A DNA stretch of 64,000 nucleotides from Desulfobacterales bacterium (GTDB taxonomy: Bacteria > Desulfobacterota > Desulfobacteria > Desulfobacterales > JAFDDL01), in assembly GCA_034003325.1 (NCBI GenBank), contig JAVEYW010000009.1:124001-188000 (forward strand), in the 5' to 3' direction. Numbering within the stretch: the stretch's first letter is position 1; every line of letters begins with the position of its first letter. The position numbers and the translations under genes were made by a program. This document shows, piece by piece, positions 63,029 through 64,000 of the stretch. The notes beneath the pieces were generated by a model. The model made no database searches, had not been told where the DNA came from, and was given only the letters and a program-made list of their open reading frames with translations.

Positions 63029-64000
63029 ATGGAATTTGCGTTGACAAGGTCTCAGTTGGAGATAAAAAAGGCGGTCGCGGAATTTGCCAAAGGCGAGTTT
63101 TCCAATGACATCGCCAGGGAGTTGAGTCACAAAAGAATATTCCCCAAGCAGATTTATCAGAAAGCAGCCGAGTTGGGATTTGTTGGTATTCACTTTGATG
63201 AAGCCTATGATGGCGGCGGCATGGGCATGTTAGAAAATGCCTTGATTGCCGAAGAATTATGCCGAAAAGATGCTACCCTCGGCAGCGCCTTGATGCTGGC
63301 CGCGTGCGGGTCAGAGTGTCTGTTACATTTTGGATCTCGTGAACTGAAAGACGATTTTTTACCTATGCTGACAGCGGGAACAATGTGCTCCGGTATCGCA
63401 CTCTCCGAGGGGTTGGATCTTTCCAGAGCCAATTCCGTGGAGACAACGGCAGCCAAAGAAAATGACATGTGGGTGATAAACGGAGAGAAGAAAAATGTAA
63501 TCAACGGCGGCTACGCTGGATTTTATGCTGTTTTATGCAGAACCGACCCCGATGCGCCGGATGCCAAAGCGCTCAGCATGATCCTGGTGGAAGGGGACCG
63601 GCATGGACTGGTTGTATGTGATACCGGGGAAAAAATCGGGCTGCGGGCAACGGCCATCAACGATATCGGTTTTGAGCAGGTCCGTGTGCCACTTTTAAAT
63701 GTCATTGGAAGAGAAGGGGACGGCATGCGTCAGGCGATGGCTTTCTTGAATCAAAGCAGAGTGTTAATGGCATCCATAGCCTTGGGAATCATGCAAGGTG
63801 CGCTCGATCGGGCGGTATCATACGTCAAGCAAAGAGAGCAGTTCGGAAGGAAGATTGCTCAGTTTCAAATTACGCAGCATAAGATAGCCGAGATGGCGGT
63901 TAAAATGGCAACGGCAAGGGTATTGACCTATCAGGCCGCTTGGCAGTGTGATCAGAAAAAGCAGGATGCGGGTATCATGGCGATGGCCAGACTTGTGGCC
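63029..64000 (+). CDS. acyl-CoA dehydrogenase (3' end outside window)
   Basis: The frame is open to the window end. Residues 1-120 form the helical N-terminal domain (MEFALTRSQLEIKKAVAEFA), followed by the middle FAD-contact strands (SGIALSEG, VINGEKKNVINGG) and the start of the C-terminal helices (GALDRAVSYVKQREQFGRKI). The catalytic Glu region lies beyond the window. The enzyme dehydrogenates an acyl-CoA to enoyl-CoA with FAD, or in anaerobes may work in reverse. Its start is supported by aagg and by the paralogous fragment at 60.9 kb. It is the last gene of the visible cluster. Confidence 0.88.
   Translation, partial: MEFALTRSQLEIKKAVAEFAKGEFSNDIARELSHKRIFPKQIYQKAAELGFVGIHFDEAYDGGGMGMLENALIAEELCRKDATLGSALMLAACGSECLLHFGSRELKDDFLPMLTAGTMCSGIALSEGLDLSRANSVETTAAKENDMWVINGEKKNVINGGYAGFYAVLCRTDPDAPDAKALSMILVEGDRHGLVVCDTGEKIGLRATAINDIGFEQVRVPLLNVIGREGDGMRQAMAFLNQSRVLMASIALGIMQGALDRAVSYVKQREQFGRKIAQFQITQHKIAEMAVKMATARVLTYQAAWQCDQKKQDAGIMAMARLVA

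Noticed and set aside
1-64000. tRNA, rRNA, CRISPR, riboswitch and transposase genes
   Set aside because: No tRNA-like clover-leaf ends, rRNA stretches, spaced direct repeats or transposase frames were recognised by eye; a scan with dedicated tools would be more sensitive.

Overview
The window looks like chromosome of a strictly anaerobic, sulfate-reducing deltaproteobacterium (Desulfobacterota, Desulfobacterales-like). This is inferred from a four-heme cytochrome c3, a MetF/MetV pair of the (reverse) Wood-Ljungdahl methyl branch with a TmcC/DsrM-like cytochrome b and an HdrC-like protein, many [4Fe-4S] proteins, and a benzoyl-CoA reductase/2-hydroxyacyl-CoA dehydratase cluster. No rRNA, tRNA, CRISPR array or complete IS element was seen.

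Layout. 1-9.2 kb: the end of a double-length UvrA, a two-GAF-like/LuxR regulator, NADP-type glutamate dehydrogenase, and a large receiver/ATP-grasp (PPDK-N) protein. 9.8-14.7 kb: PpiD-like foldase, zinc-ribbon membrane protein, AMMECR1 protein, HTH/zinc-ribbon regulator, small flagellin-rod-like orphan, alpha/beta hydrolase. 15-18.3 kb: envelope and osmotic genes (Ala-rich lipoprotein, mscL, aqpZ, DUF481 barrel). 18.4-30.9 kb: housekeeping and nucleic acid genes (HerA-like ATPase, RNase D, thrS, SNF2 helicase, periplasmic parvulin, AlkD-like glycosylase, PilZ, Mrp, cold-shock protein). 31.4-34.8 kb: one minus-strand operon metF - cytochrome b - HdrC-like - cytochrome c3 - metV with a clear terminator, which I read as a membrane-linked methylene-THF reductase. 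35-41 kb: decayed yjbQ, CoA-disulfide-reductase-like flavoprotein, epmA, histone-deacetylase-like protein, hydantoinase-like protein. 41.8-50 kb: a tiny membrane protein that may be a selenoprotein, DUF523/DUF1722, an SLC13 permease operon, an SDR/DUF2867 protein, two FMN-binding split-barrel proteins, a PAS/LuxR regulator, and an NlpC/P60 lipoprotein.

50.3-64 kb: an accessory catabolic or biosynthetic cluster. A double TetR repressor faces an SCP2 protein, two CrtI-like FAD oxidoreductases, three 2-hydroxyacyl-CoA dehydratase/BCR-type subunits, ferredoxin-type proteins, a second SCP2 protein and acyl-CoA dehydrogenases (one broken, one running off the window). The gene content suggests low-potential reduction or dehydration of a bulky, lipid-like acyl-CoA. 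The substrate is unknown.

The window is rich in small non-coding repeats: four copies of a 115-130 bp double-hairpin repeat, two copies of a 170 bp long-palindrome (MITE-like) element, one 137 bp nested hairpin and two arrays of a 7-bp unit. Several lie next to broken genes (acyl-CoA dehydrogenase fragment, start-less NlpC gene). All functions are from reading the sequence; no database search was run.
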